This document shows, piece by piece, positions 23,890-35,854 of a DNA stretch of 64,000 nt. Source of the DNA: Mallotus nudiflorus. Taxonomy: Eukaryota; Streptophyta; Magnoliopsida; Malpighiales; Euphorbiaceae. Location: assembly GCA_947683625.1 (NCBI GenBank), contig CANTUR010000066.1, positions 1,116,001 to 1,180,000 on the forward strand. Direction: 5' to 3'. Positions within the stretch are counted from its first letter, which is position 1. Each line of letters starts with the position of its first letter. The notes under the pieces are model-generated. The model saw nothing but the letters and a program-made list of their open reading frames with translations, did not search any database and had not been told where the DNA came from. A program made the translations under genes and the position numbers.

Positions 23890-26800
23890 ATGTGCTTGAA
23901 ATCCATAATAACAAAAAGCAAGTGGTATCTTGATATTGAATGTTCAAGGCATATGATGGAAGACAAGAAGAAATTCAACAAACGTGATGCAAAACATAGA
24001 GGTCATGTCATATTTGGGGACAATGCCAAAGGAAAAATTATAGGCATTAGAGAAATCAGTAATCCTCAATCCATATCTATACATCATGTATTACTTGTTG
24101 ATGGTCTCAAACATAATTTGCTTAGTTTAAGTCAATCATATAACATGGGAAATAAGGTCACTTTCTATCCTAAAAATTACTTTATTAGTAATCTTGATGA
24201 AGAGAAAGTGATTTTTAGTGGTGAAAGATTAGACATTTTCTATGTTATTGACTTGAATAAATTGGTAATAAAGACATCAAATTCTTAATGTCTATTTCCC
24301 ATAACACATGGACATGGCATACAAGGTTAAAATATGCTAATTTTGAGCTTTTGAATGATCTTTGTAAACACGAACTTATGATTGGTTTACCTAAGCTTGA
24401 ATTCACAAAGGATAAACCCTGTGATGCTTGCCAAAAGGGAAAATAATCCAAATCCTCATTTAAGCTAAAAAATGTAATGTCTACCTCTAGGCCATTTAAA
24501 CTTATACATATGGGTTTTTTTTTTACTAACTTGAGTTGCTAGTCTTGGTGGAATGCACTATACATATATCTTGGTTAATGACTATTCTAGTAATAAGAAT
24601 GATGCATTTAAAGCTTTCAAAAACTTTTCAAAATGAGTTAAAAAAGAAAAAGGTTTTGTATTTCTTCTATTATAAGTGATCATGGAACTAAGTTTGAAAA
24701 TGAATTTTTCAAAACCTATTGCAATAAAAATGGTATTTCATATACATTTTCTTCTCATTTAACTCCTCAACAAAATGGGGTAACTAAAAGAAAAATAGAA
24801 CTCTTATGGAAATGGCTAGAACAATACTTCATGAGTATAATTTGCCTCTATTTTTTGGGCAGAAGTCATTAACATGTCTTATTATATTTCAAATAGAGTT
24901 TTCAAAAGACCAATTTTAATAAAACTTCTTATGAGTTATGGAACATTAGAAAACCCAAAATCTCATATGTAAGAGTATTTGGATGCAAGTGCTTTATATT
25001 GAATACTAAGGATAATCTTAGGAAATTTAACTCTAAAGACAATAAAGGAATTTTCTTAGGATATTCTACTTCTACCAAAGCATATAGAGTCTTTAATAAA
25101 AAAGCTCTCGTAGTTGAAGAGGCAATGCATATTGTATTTGATGAATCAAACTCACTTGATCCTAGAAAGGATGTTTGTAGTGTTGATGATTTTATAGATA
25201 AGCATGTGGATGTGATCACTCAAGAATAAAACATCAGTAAGCCTTTGGAACTTAAAAGTCCAAGTAAGAAGGACAATGAGGAGACGTCTCAACCTACCTT
25301 AAAGGATTAACTTCTAAAGAATTTATAATTGAAAAAAGATCATCCTCAATATCTTATTATAGGCGACACTATAAAAAGGGTAACTACTAGATCTCAATTA
25401 AAGCCTATTGTTAATTTAGCCTTTATTTCTCAAGTTAAATCCAGAAATATTGATGATGCTTCATGTGATGAATTTTGGGTCCTTGCTATGCAATAAGAGT
25501 TAAATCAATTTGAGAGAAACAAGGTTTGGTCCTTAGTTCCTAGAGTTAAACATCATCCTATTATAAGCAACAAATCAGTGTTTAGAAATAAGATGAATAC
25601 ACAAGGTGTCATAACTAGGAACAAAGCTAGACTAGTAGTTAAAGGTTATAATCAAAAGGAAGGCATTGATTATGATGAAACCTTTGCCCCGGTTACAAGG
25701 TTAAAAGCTATTAGAATATGACTTGCATTTGCATCATTCATGTATTTAAAACTTTATCAAATGGATCTTAAAAGTGCATTTCTAAATGGTTTTATTAAAT
25801 AGGAGGTATATGTTGAGCAACCTTCAAGTTTTGAAAATTTTGATTCTCCAAATCATGTTTTTAAATTATCAAAAGCATTATATGGATTGAAACAAGCTCT
25901 AAGAGCTTGGTGTGAAAGATTAAGCAACTTTTTACTAGATAAATGGTTCTCTAAAGGAAAAGTTAACACAACTCTTTTCATAAAGAAATCCAAGTTTAAT
26001 TGATTAATTGTTCAAATATATGTTGATGATATTATTTTTAGTGTTACTAACCATTACTTGTCTGAGAAATTCTCCAAGTTAATACAAGGAGAATTTGAGA
26101 TGAGTATGATAGGAGAACTCAAGTTCTTTATTGGACTTCAAATCAAGTAATGTAAAGATGGAATTTTCATTAATCAAACCAAATATGCAAGAGACATTCT
26201 CAAGAAGTTTGGCATGGATGGAGCTAAGACAAGCAAAATTCCAATGAGCACCACAACCAAACTCAATAAAGATGAAAATGGCAAACCTATTGATGAAAAG
26301 TGATTTAGAGGTATGATCAGATCCCTTCTTTATTTAACCGCTAATAGACTAGACATTATGTTTACTACTTGCTTATATGTCATATTTTAATCTAGTCCTA
26401 GAGAGTCTCATTTGAATGCTATCAAAAGGATTTTCAAATATCTTTATGGAACAATGCATTTAGGACTTTAATATCCAAGGAGTTCCTCTTTTGACTTAAT
26501 TAGCTATTCGAATGCAAACTTTGCCGATAGTTTATTAAATAGTAAAAGCACTTCGGGAACTTGGCAATTCTTAAGATAATATTTAGTTTCTTAATTTAGC
26601 AAGAAACAAGTTTCAGTTGTCCTATCCACTGCTAAAGTTGAATATATTGCAGTCAGTCTTTGTTGTTGACAAGTTTTATGGAAAAAAACAACAATTATTG
26701 GACTATGGTATAAAACTTGCTCATATTTTAATCAAATGTGATGATACAAATGTTATCAACCTTAGCAAGAACCTCATTCAACATTGTAGAATAAAGTATA

Positions 26801-26964
26801 GACATCATTTCTTACATGATCATGCTCAAAATGGTGATATTTCACTTGAATTTGTTGATACAAATAACCAACTTGCAGATATCTTTACTAAACCTCTCAA
26901 TGAAGACAGATTGAATTTCATTAAGCATGATCTTGGCATGATTGATGGTTCTAGTTTGTCTTGA
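23890..26964 (+). pseudogene. pol of Sirevirus-like element D, broken
   Basis: In order: protease, near 23925, with the active-site Ser-Gly replaced (LDIECSRHM). The integrase zinc region (CDACQKGK, 24420) and core (ISDHGTKFENEF, 24675) follow, then an RT with ARLVVKGYNQKEGIDYDETFAPV, DLKSAFLNGF and an intact YVDD at 26019-26030. RNase H ends NNQLADIFTKPLNEDRLNF (26860-26920). In the integrase, the codon where family members have the catalytic Glu (QNGVxE) is AAA, Lys, at 24786-24788. Numerous stops are present. Confidence 0.88.
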
Positions 26965-28301
26965 TTATTTGTTTAATTATTATTTGGATTGTTTGATTTC
27001 ATAATTTAATGTGAAATCATGTTGTGCTTATTAATTTTTTTGATTATTTAGTAAATTTTTTTGTCTATAAATGATGATTGTTGTGATTTTGATCTTAACA
27101 TCTTTTAATGTTTCTTTGATTTTTTTTTAAAATAATTTTTCTATTTTGCAAGTTAATAATTATTGAAAATTAATTCAATTAATTATTTTATTTCAAAATT
27201 ACTCCCTCTTCAAAATGAATTTATTTTTATCTTCAATTAAATTCAAATTTTATGAGCATTAATTTGTAAGGACTTGATTGCACATATTTTTGGACTTAAT
27301 TGTAAGTTTTTAATCTTTAGAGAAGCTTTTAAGAATTTGGTCCCGCCCGAGACATATATGTGTGATGTTTTGAAAACCATATAGAACATATCCTGATCGG
27401 GACAAGCTTAAGACATGAAGCCTTATTTTATGTCTTATTTTATATGTTTTTGTCAATTTCTATTTGGTTTATTTTTAGTACATTTTTTGTATCTAAGTTT
27501 TGAGCTATTAGTTTATTTCTATGGTTATTTTATTAGTTTAGGTTTCGTTTATTTTCTAGATATTTTCAAGATATAAGTCATGAGCTATTAGTTTTATGTC
27601 TTATTATGTCATGTTTACAATTGATATTTTTATATCGTTGTAACTCTATCCTTTTGATTAATAAATTTTTTATAATTTCCTTTTGTATTTTGACAACGGG
27701 GGAGAAATATTTGAGTTTATTTTATTATTGTTTATACATGCATAATTCCATGCTTAGTTTCTCCTTTAGGAATTGTTTCGATCTTGCCTTATAATCAAAT
27801 ATAGACATGACCCTTCATTTTTTTTAAGATTTGGTCTATCTTCATCTTCATTGTTTTAGTTCTTGGTCTTTTGTTTCCTTTAGAACTTAGCTCTATATGA
27901 TCATGTGATGGTTAAGTTTGATAAGCTTCAAACATAAGTGCCCTATGTACTATTTTTGCGATGCACTTTAGTAGCACTATATGCATATATGTTTGAAATT
28001 ATTTCTTTTATATGGCCTTAGCATTTTTAAATGATCATGTTATTATATTTTCAACACATTTGTTATGTTAGGCCATGTCTCTTTCATAATATATTTTATG
28101 TTATTTCTATTTTTGTAAAGGGGAATAATTAATAAATTTATATTTCTTATTATGTCCATATTCATAAGGGGAGAAATAAAGAAATATATTTTATTTCATT
28201 TGATATCATCATTATTATCACAATTGTTATCTATCATACACTTCACTTTATATTTTTTTTTCAAACTCAAATACGCTTGCCAAAATAAAAAAGGGAAATA
28301 T
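26965..28301 (+). other. 3' untranslated stretch of element D with repeated polypurine motifs
   Basis: No ORF of note. Purine tracts CGGGGGAGAAA (about 27699), AAAGGGGAATAA (28118), AAGGGGAGAAATAAAG (28167) and AAAAAAGGGAAA (28288) are spaced along it, the last lying against the 3' LTR. Multiple polypurine motifs in this position are a known Sirevirus trait. Confidence 0.65.
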
Positions 28302-28640
28302 TATTGACCGTAGCAATTTATCAATCTCGATTTTGATCTTAACAAACTTAATTTTGATCAACTAATATGTTTGCTTCAAGTGTGTATAAGTTAGAAATCA
28401 TTTGGAAGTCAAAATAATGATGAATTATCAAAGAAAAATCATCTTAGAAAGACATCACAAGCACTATCTCGATTGGACTCAAGACAGGGACCAAATTGCA
28501 CATTTTTTGCAATTTTAGAATCTAGCCCGAACTCAGTTCCGATTAGGACCAAACTTGGGACTGAAGTGTTGAATTCTTGCTCAAATCTTTTAATTTTTTG
28601 TTATTATTCAATAGCCCTATTCACCCCCCCCCCCCCTTTA
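28302..28640 (+). repeat. 3' LTR of element D
   Basis: Homologous to 21455-21794 but starting TATTGACCG (the G of TG mutated). Near its end a run of 13 C (28624-28636) replaces the CCCTCCCAGGGC of the 5' copy. The exact end is therefore uncertain by a few bases. Confidence 0.85.
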
Positions 28641-28813
28641 GTTATATTACAATTATATTTTAATTAAATTAATTCTTATTAGATATAAAATATAAGTTAA
28701 CCTAATTAGAATAGAATATATACTTTCAGTTAGAATTTTTATTAGAGATAAGATAGAAGTTATCCTAATTAAAATAAAAAACATAATTTCAATTAAATTA
28801 GAATTATATTTAG
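28641..28813. repeat. AT-rich tandem array, part 2
   Basis: Two further units of the array (AGATATAAAATATAAG, AGAGATAAGATAGAAG) between Sirevirus D and the Mutator-like element. The last nine bases (28805-28813, TATATTTAG) recur at 35941 as a candidate target duplicate. Confidence 0.65.
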
Positions 28814-28900
28814 GATAAAGGTGCATTTCTGCCCCTAATGTTTATACAGAGGAGCACATATGCCCTTAATGTTTTTTTATACCATTTAAACATAGAATCT
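28814..28900 (+). repeat. left terminal inverted repeat of Mutator-like element 1
   Basis: Pairs with the reverse complement of about 35855-35940. Shared blocks: GCATTT, CCCCTAATGTTTA, GGAGCACATA, GCCCTT, ACCATTTAA. Confidence 0.8.
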
Positions 28901-29486
28901 TTTTTTTTTTGTGATTTTTCCCCTCTCGTAATAGCAATATTAACATCATTATCCTAAAATTGATATGGCAATTATTAAAAAAAAAGTTATACAATATAAA
29001 ATAAATTCTTGTTAAATAACCCACCATGCCATATACCTCCACCTCCATTTACCTTTCATCTAACAACCCACCACCACCACCTTAAATTCACCTTTGCAAC
29101 CATGATTCTTGGCATTATTGCAATACATGCTACCAGAAACGGCATTGTTGCACAAGAGAATGGTAGAGGTGGCTTAGAGTTTTTATGTCCTTTGGAATGA
29201 AAGTTGTGAAACTTAAAAGTTGGAGCTGTGATGGTGGTGGTGGTAGCAGTCCTACTGCAGAGAATTTGAGAGAGTCAGGACATCAACTCCTCCCATAGAA
29301 TCAGCAATTATTCAATTTACGATAAAAAGTAACCTGACAAAAATACAGGATTAATTTGAGTAGGACATAAAATACGGTAAGGAAAAGTGCAGTAACGATA
29401 AAGATTGATGAATCTTATAAACTACAGAGCCATATACTCCAAAATATGTAGACATAAGTAAAATTACTTCCACTTACAACACTTTT
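28901..29486. other. interior of Mutator-like element 1, left side
   Basis: About 590 bp between the left inverted repeat and copia E. It has a CCACCT-rich and a GGTGGT-rich segment that could be host-derived, but no exon was recognised. Confidence 0.5.
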
Positions 29487-29673
29487 TGTTGGAGGCAAAA
29501 GAGTATAAAGCATAAGAGAATAATAAAATTGAACACAAAAATATATATATTTCAGAATAATCAAATACACAAATTCTTCCCACAAGACAATAGGCCCTTT
29601 ACACTTTCAAAAGACTTGTATTTTTTTTTTATAAAATGAATGATTTTTATTTAATTTAAAAAAATATTTAGTG

Positions 29674-29711
<38 letters not shown>

Positions 29712-29771
29712 CTTCACTATTTTTAGAAACACATATATTTTTAGTTTAAAAATCAAGTTTACTTTTTGACA
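29487..29771 (-). repeat. 3' LTR of element E (285 bp)
   Basis: Plus strand TGTTGGAGGC...TTTTTGACA, homologous to 33696-34054. It contains a TA microsatellite (29678-29711) that is shorter than in the other LTR. Confidence 0.9.
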
Positions 29772-29787
29772 TCCTCCCTTAAACTTG
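29772..29787 (-). other. polypurine tract of element E
   Basis: The minus strand reads AAGGGAGGA directly before the 3' LTR. Confidence 0.75.
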
Positions 29788-32700
29788 ATTTATTACTCTG
29801 AGTAAAATCCTCATTTTGATAAATGTCTCATGTTTTAACAGCTTGGTGAAAATATCCACAACTTGATCTTCAGATCTTATGAATTTTACTTCAACATGCT
29901 TCTTAGCAATGCACTCTCTAATGAAATGATAGCGAGTATCAATATGTTTGCTTCGTTCATGAAAGACAGGATTTTTTGCCAAAGCCATAGCTGACTTGTT
30001 ATCCACATAAATTTTTTTTTGCTTCCTTTTGAGATATACCAAGCTCCCTTAATAAACTCCTCAACCACAATGCATGACATATACAAGCAGTTATAGCCAT
30101 ATATTTAGCTTCACAAGTAGATAAAGTAATAACAGGTTGCTTCTTTGAACTCCAAGTGAAAGTTGTATCTCCCATATAAAATAAAAATCCTATAATGCTT
30201 TTTATATCATTGATATCACCAGCCCAGTCACTATCACTGAATCCTATAAGATTGAAATTTTGAGAATGATTGTAGAGAAGTCCATAGTCAAGTTTGCCTT
30301 TGATGTAGTAAATAATTCTTTTAGTAATTTTTAAATGTGATGTTGTTGGAGTCTCTATGTAGTGACTTATTAAGCGCACTCTAAAAAGAATATCTGGTCT
30401 TTTGCATGTAAGATACCTTAAGCTTTCAATTAGACTCTTAAAATAAGTTGGATTTACATTTTTTCCTTCATTTTGCTTTGATAGCTTGATTCTACATTCT
30501 ACAGGTGTGTTAACTGGTTTATAGTCTTCCATTTTAATTTTCTTGAGTGTTTCCTTTGTATAATTCTCCAGCGATATAAAGATGCCATCTTCTTGTTGCT
30601 TTACTTTTATTCCAAGATAATAAGTCATTAATCAATGTCAGTCATCTCAAATTCTTTTGCCATAGCCTTCTTGAAGTCTTCAAATAATTTTGGATTATTG
30701 TCAATAAATATTTAATCATCTACATACAAGCATACAATCAACATCTTTCCACCAAAATTTTTCATATAGATAGCATGTTCATGTGGACATTGTGAAAAAT
30801 TATTTTGTTAAAAGTATTGGTCAATTCTACCGTACCATGCTCTTGGAGCTTGTTTTAATCCGTATAGAGCCTTCTTTAAATTTAAAACTTTATCTTTATC
30901 TTCTGTTTTAATATAACCTAGTGATTATTCTATACAGACATCTTCTTCCAGATAGCCATTCAAGAATGTAGACTTGACATCCATTTGGAAGATCTTTCAT
31001 TTATATTGAGCTGCAAGAGATATAATGAATCTTATAGTCTCTAAGTGAGCAACAGGAGCAAATACTTCATCATAGTCAATTTTAACTTTTGACTATAGCC
31101 TTTCGCAACTAGTCTGGCCTTGTACCTTTCCACTTCTCCATTTGCATTTTTCTTAATTTTATAGACCCATTTAGCACCAACTGGTTTATGACCTCTTGGC
31201 AATGTTGTGAGCTTGCAAGTATTATTTTTCTCGATCGCCTTCATTTCTTCATCCATTACACTTCTCCATTTTTTATTTTGAGTAACTTCTTCAAAGCTAA
31301 CTGGTTCATAATCAATAAGTAGATAAAATAGAGTCACCTCATCATTCAAATTTTGTGTAACTACATAAATTTCATCTAAAGTCCTTGCTTTAAGAGTTCT
31401 TTCATCTGAGTTTATTGTAGGAGAATCTTCTATTTGTACTATTATTGAATTTTGAATTTATTTATCTTTATTTTCTTCAAAAATTGGAAGAAAATTATAC
31501 TTCTCTTCCTTATCGATGCTCTAGTCCCAGGAAGCCTCTTTATCAAATTTAATGTCTAAAGGAAGAGAAGTATACTTCTATTTATGACTTTCTTCCATTC
31601 CATGTTTCTAAAGGAGTTTTATTCACCACACTTTTTATAGGACTTCGATTGGTAAGGTATACTACACAATCAACAGTTTGAGCCCAAAATTCTTTTGGCA
31701 TGTTTTTAAACTTTAAGATACTTTTTGTCATTTCGAGAATGGTTCTATTTTTTCTTTCTGCAACTCCATATTGTTGAGGTGACCTTGGCACTTTTAAAGG
31801 ATGTTGGATTCCATTATCTTCACAAAATTTATTGAGCTCTTTTGATGTGAACTCACCTCCCCTGTCTATTCTCATGGCCTTAATTTGATAGCCACTTTCC
31901 TTTTCTACTAGTGCTTTGAATTTTTTTAAATACACCAAATGCTTCTGATTTTTCTTTTAAGAAATAAACCCATGTTTTATGGCTAAAATCATCAATAAAA
32001 AGAAGAAAATATTTAGTTTTACCATAAGAATGTGGATTTATTGTCCCACATATGTCTGCATGGATGAGCTTGAGAGGTTTGGTGGCTCGTAAAGTAGCTT
32101 CTTGTGGAAAATTTTCTTACTATGTTTTCCAATAAGACATCCTTCATATAACTAATGGTGATTGTTGATAGAAGGCAATCCTTTCACCATTTCTTCGTTT
32201 GCAAGCTTGTTTAAATTATCAAACTTAATATGTCCATACCTTAAATGCCATAACCATGAAACATCTTTTATTGAAGCTTTCAAGCAACTTTCATTGTTAC
32301 TTTGAATGTTCAATAAAAATAATATGTTTCATGTCATGGGCACTTTTGCTATCAAGTTATTTTTAGCATCCCTGATAGCGCATGTCTTGTTCTTCAATGT
32401 AATTTCATAATTCTTTTCAAGAAATTGACCCAAACTTAACATATTTCTTTTTAATTTGGGCACATAACAAACTTCATTAATGAAACGATGACTGCCATCC
32501 TTGAGGCAAATAAGAATTTTACCTTTGCCTTCCACTAAAACTTTTGCCCATCTGCAAGAGTTATTGTTCCTTTTATTGATTCATCAATCTCCAAGAATAA
32601 ATACTTATTATTAGTCATGTGATTGCTGGCTCCAGTATTTAAATGCCATGTACTTGCTTTTGGTTCATGATCCTAATAAGCCATCAATAATGAAACTTCT

Positions 32701-33656
32701 TCTTCATTAATATCCTTTGCAACATGGACCATCTCCTACACTTGACAAGTTTTATTTCTACATTCAAAAGCATAATGATCAAATTTATTGCAACTATAAC
32801 ATTCAATTTAAGATTTTTCATAAGATGATCTCATGTAATTCTCTCTTCCACGTCCTCTTATGGGGTGAGAACTTTGATTTCTTTCTACATGTTCTGATTG
32901 CGTATAACTTCCTCTTCCACCTCGCCCTCTACTTCGACATCTGCCTCTACCAAATCCTCTTTGGTTTCTCTGATTACCAAAATTTTTATTTTTCTTTATA
33001 GTAATCTTACTCTACAACACTTGTTTAGCAACTTCTTTATTTCTTTTGATATGTCTTTCTTCATAGGCTTGTAATGAACCCACAAGTTCATCAACCTTCA
33101 TATACTCTAGGTCTTTGGATTCCTCAATGGCCACCACAATATAATCATATTTTGGATGCAAAGAATGAAGTATTTTTTCTATTATGCGAGTATCATTTAA
33201 CTCCTTCTCTCCATATCTTTTTAGTTTATTGGTGATTGATAACAAACGAGTGATATATTCTAAAATTGAATTTTCATCACTCATTTGGAGAGATTCAAAT
33301 TCTCCTCACATAGTTTGAAGACGAACTTTCTTGACTTGTTCTACACCTTTCTAAGAATTTTGTAAAATCTCTCAGGCTTCCTTGGTTGTGGTCGCACAAG
33401 AAACCTTTTTGAACATGCTTTCATCCAAACATGAGTGAATAATAAAAAGAGCTTGTTGATCTTTCTTGCGTACTTGTTGCAAAAGTCTTCTTTGATTTTG
33501 ATTCAAAGAAGATTCATCAGTTGGTGCCTCATATCCTATTTCCACAACATCCTAAGCATCTTGCAAACCTAAAACAGCTTTAATCCTAATGGACCAACTG
33601 TCGTAGTGGTCTTTGGTGAGACAAGGGAGTTGCAATGGAGCTATCCCACTAGCCAT
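29779..33656 (-). pseudogene. gag-pol of copia element E, broken
   Basis: The ATG at 33656 opens a gag with a UBN2-type core (open 33284-33012) and a zinc knuckle CYSC...DHYAFEC (32801-32760). The protease active site reads LNTGASNHM (Asn codon 32637-32639) where the family has Asp. Integrase is open 31938-31582 with RGGEF and PQQYGVAERKNR. RT follows with YVDD at 30724-30713 and a stop right after. An RNase H segment is open 30628-29999 (FSDSDWAG; STCEAKYMAI) and ends QVVDIFTKLL. Several stops and frameshifts make it a pseudogene, but long open stretches remain, so decay is moderate. Confidence 0.9.
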
Positions 33657-33680
33657 CTTTTGTTACTGTTGAAATGTAAA

Positions 33681-33692
33681 ACTCTGATACCA
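33681..33692 (-). other. primer binding site of element E
   Basis: The minus strand reads TGGTATCAGAGT just inside the 5' LTR, matching the initiator-Met tRNA site except for the last base. Confidence 0.9.
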
Positions 33693-33695
33693 CTT

Positions 33696-33743
33696 TGTTG
33701 GAGGCAAAAAAGTATAAAGCACAAGAGAATAATAAAACTGAAC

Positions 33744-33781
<38 letters not shown>

Positions 33782-33911
33782 TTTTTAAAATAATCAAATA
33801 CACAAATTCTCTCCAAGGAACAATAGGCCCTTTACACTCTCAAAAGACTTGTATTTTTTTCTATAAAATGAATGATTTTTATTTAATTTGTTTAAACAAC
33901 TTTATTTAGTG

Positions 33912-33961
<50 letters not shown>

Positions 33962-34054
33962 CTTTCTTTCTTTCTTTTTTTATTTACTGTAACTTCACTA
34001 TTTTTAGAAACACATATACTTCTAGAGTTTAAAAATCAAGTTTACTTTTCAACA
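33696..34054 (-). repeat. 5' LTR of element E (359 bp)
   Basis: Plus strand TGTTGGAGGC...CTTTTCAACA. It is longer than the other LTR because of two expanded TA microsatellites (33751-33780 and 33917-33958), the second followed by a CTTT repeat. Confidence 0.9.
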
Positions 34055-34074
34055 CTTTCAAGGAAACTTTCTAT

Positions 34075-34230
34075 TATGTAAACAAAGTTTCATAGTCATT
34101 TCAGTAACCTCAATTGTACCTTTTGCTGACAACCTAGCTGGCTCAAAAAGGCGTAAGGATGTCTTCATTAACACTTAAGCCAGCATGAATGGTTGATAGG
34201 CAATTGCTAAGTCTTAATGGGCTAGCTTCT
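34075..34230 (-). pseudogene. unrecognised coding-like fragment in Mutator-like element 1
   Basis: The minus strand gives a protein-like run (LSNCLSTIHAGLSVNEDIL) that continues in the next frame after the A run at 34146-34150 (PARLSAKGTIEVTEMTMKLC). One extra base there would explain the break. I do not recognise the protein. It lies downstream of the RPA12-like exon on the same strand and may be a second captured piece. Confidence 0.35.
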
Positions 34231-34703
34231 ATTAACAGACAGAAAAATTATGATTATCTTTTGCTCTGGAATTTAGTTAGATGGAAACTTCACACCAAAA
34301 AGAATGACAACTTCAAATGGTGGCCCAATGCGTGAAACTATTAGGTGCACGAAAGGTTTTATCACATAACAGATTCAGCCCCTCTGTATTACAGTTTTGT
34401 GTTTTGAGTTCGTACTGATCAGTTCGATGTCTTTTACAGAAAAGCTTCAATAAAATTACTATATCCTCCAATCAACTTGCTTTAGGTACAAATCAAGAAA
34501 CTAGGAAAAATTTAATAATAAGCTCAACTGCGGTAATTCTACCGACTTTCCCTACATGTTGAACGGATTCATCGAGCAAAATTTGATAATTTCATTTAAC
34601 CAATTCATGGTTCGGTGTCACTCACAAAATAGAACAAACTTTGAGAGAATGAAATCCTTCAACTATCCCACACTGACCTGTGTCTTAGGTAGATCCTGTA
34701 AAC

Positions 34704-34778
34704 TCAATTTTCAGTAAATGTATGTAAGCATTTAGCACAGTGACAAAAGGTAGTCTGCCCCTCATCTGCCGATCTCAG
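34704..34778 (-). pseudogene. captured last exon of RNA polymerase I subunit RPA12-like gene
   Basis: After a consensus acceptor (CTGTCTACAG) the minus strand encodes 24 residues and a stop: LRSADEGQTTF, then a CX2C pair and a tail ending HTFTEN. This is the C-terminal zinc ribbon half of the RPA12/A12.2 family, whose signature is RSADEGQTTF and whose proteins end near EN. TFIIS and RPB9 share the fold but not this wording. Only this exon was recognised; the N-terminal ribbon and the preceding exon were not found nearby. Its place between Mutator-like inverted repeats points to capture of a genomic (spliced-gene) piece. Confidence 0.72.
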
Positions 34779-35854
34779 CTGTAGACAGGAGACAATGATA
34801 TATTAAGAACAAAATCGGAAACTTTGGTGACAATAATGAACCACAAAAATGAACATGGAATGATAGAGTCAGCTGCGATACTAATTCTTGGGATTAAAAT
34901 TGAAGAATTGAGTTGAGACGAGAAAGCAGAGTTGCTCCTTTTAGACCGAAGGTATTTGAATTACCTTTTTCAGTATTTGCCATCTGCAGATAAAAATTTT
35001 TATGTCAGGAGTTTGTTAAGCAAATTTGATAGAATGTGAGTGTAGATGGCATATACTAATTATAATTAGCACAGATTTAAAGCGAATAAGTCCATGAATG
35101 TGCCATTCTCTGGTTAGCATAATGGTGAAGTGTAGATGGTGCTTAGTTTTATGCTCCTGAGTCTTGACTGGTCTGATTATATTGTACTGTTTTTTTTTTT
35201 TTTTTATGACCACTGCAGTTGTACTTGGAGTTATTTTTGGCATCAGTAACACCTTCTAACCACTTTCTGAAGATGTGTTTCACTGGTGAAATAATCAATA
35301 GGAACTTGATTGAAGATGTATCAAAACCATTTGATTGAAGATGTTCACTTCCCAAAAACCATCGACCTGGACTAACTTCTTTAAAGAAGATTAAGAACAA
35401 ACTGCAGTTGGAGTTATGCATGCTTTGATAAATTCTCCAATTTAACTAAACAGAAAGAACACGAGACCAATGATGCTTCGTTAGCTGAGGATATGAAGAC
35501 TCAATTCTCTCAACGAAAAGAACGAGTCATTTGCCAAAGATGACATGCAATCTGCTAACGAGTTTTCAATGCTAGACAAAAGTGAAGGTAAAGAGTGCGA
35601 GAGGTCATGAATCTCTAGGCTTATGATACAGTGGAGAAAAAATGGGTCAAGCACCTTTTCATGAATCTGAAGTTTTGAAGATCAATAGAATGAAAGAGAG
35701 AGAGGGGGGAAGAAAAACGGGCAAAGGAAGTGTTGTCAAGTTTTCAGGTGTTATGTTTTACCTATTTGCTGCCACGTAAGCATTACATAAATAGTGTTAA
35801 CACCGATTATTTGAAAGGTTAAATGAGGGGCTTAAAACACATATAAAACTTAAA
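34779..35854. other. interior of Mutator-like element 1, right side
   Basis: About 1.1 kb, possibly intron and flanking exon of the captured gene. A minus-strand open frame of 90 codons (35421-35149) has no recognised motif. A T/A homopolymer lies at about 35191-35206. A pyrimidine-rich leader-like stretch on the minus strand (about 35690-35720) could be a captured 5' untranslated region. Confidence 0.4.

Larger units (their letters stand above)
21455..28640 (+). mobile_element. Ty1/copia element D, Sirevirus-like, coding-dead
   Basis: About 7.2 kb: 5' LTR 21455-21794, primer site, gag and pol (21846-26964), a long 3' untranslated stretch with repeated polypurine motifs, and 3' LTR 28302-28640. 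The large gag with an acidic/lysine-rich tail and coiled-coil segment, plus several GGGGAGAAA-type tracts before the 3' LTR, match the Sirevirus (Maximus/SIRE) group. It lies within the AT-rich tandem array. No clear target duplication was found. No envelope-like ORF is visible after pol. Confidence 0.85.
29487..34054 (-). mobile_element. Ty1/copia element E inside Mutator-like element 1
   Basis: 4.6 kb on the minus strand: 5' LTR 34054-33696, primer site, gag-pol 33656-29779, polypurine tract, 3' LTR 29771-29487. Candidate target duplicates are ctttt (29482-29486) and ctttc (34055-34059). Gag and integrase wording (KLKRYGEKEL; AVAIEESKDL-type; DCVVYLTNRSP) resembles the Tork/TNT1-like copia group, though that placement is tentative. 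Confidence 0.88.

Noticed and set aside
26965..28301. Envelope-like ORF after pol of Sirevirus D
   Set aside because: Some Sireviruses have one here, but the longest frames are short, hydrophobic by AT bias and lack a coherent product.
21450..28645. Target site duplication of Sirevirus D
   Set aside because: Flanks cgtgt and gttat do not match convincingly, and the 3' LTR end is blurred by the C run.
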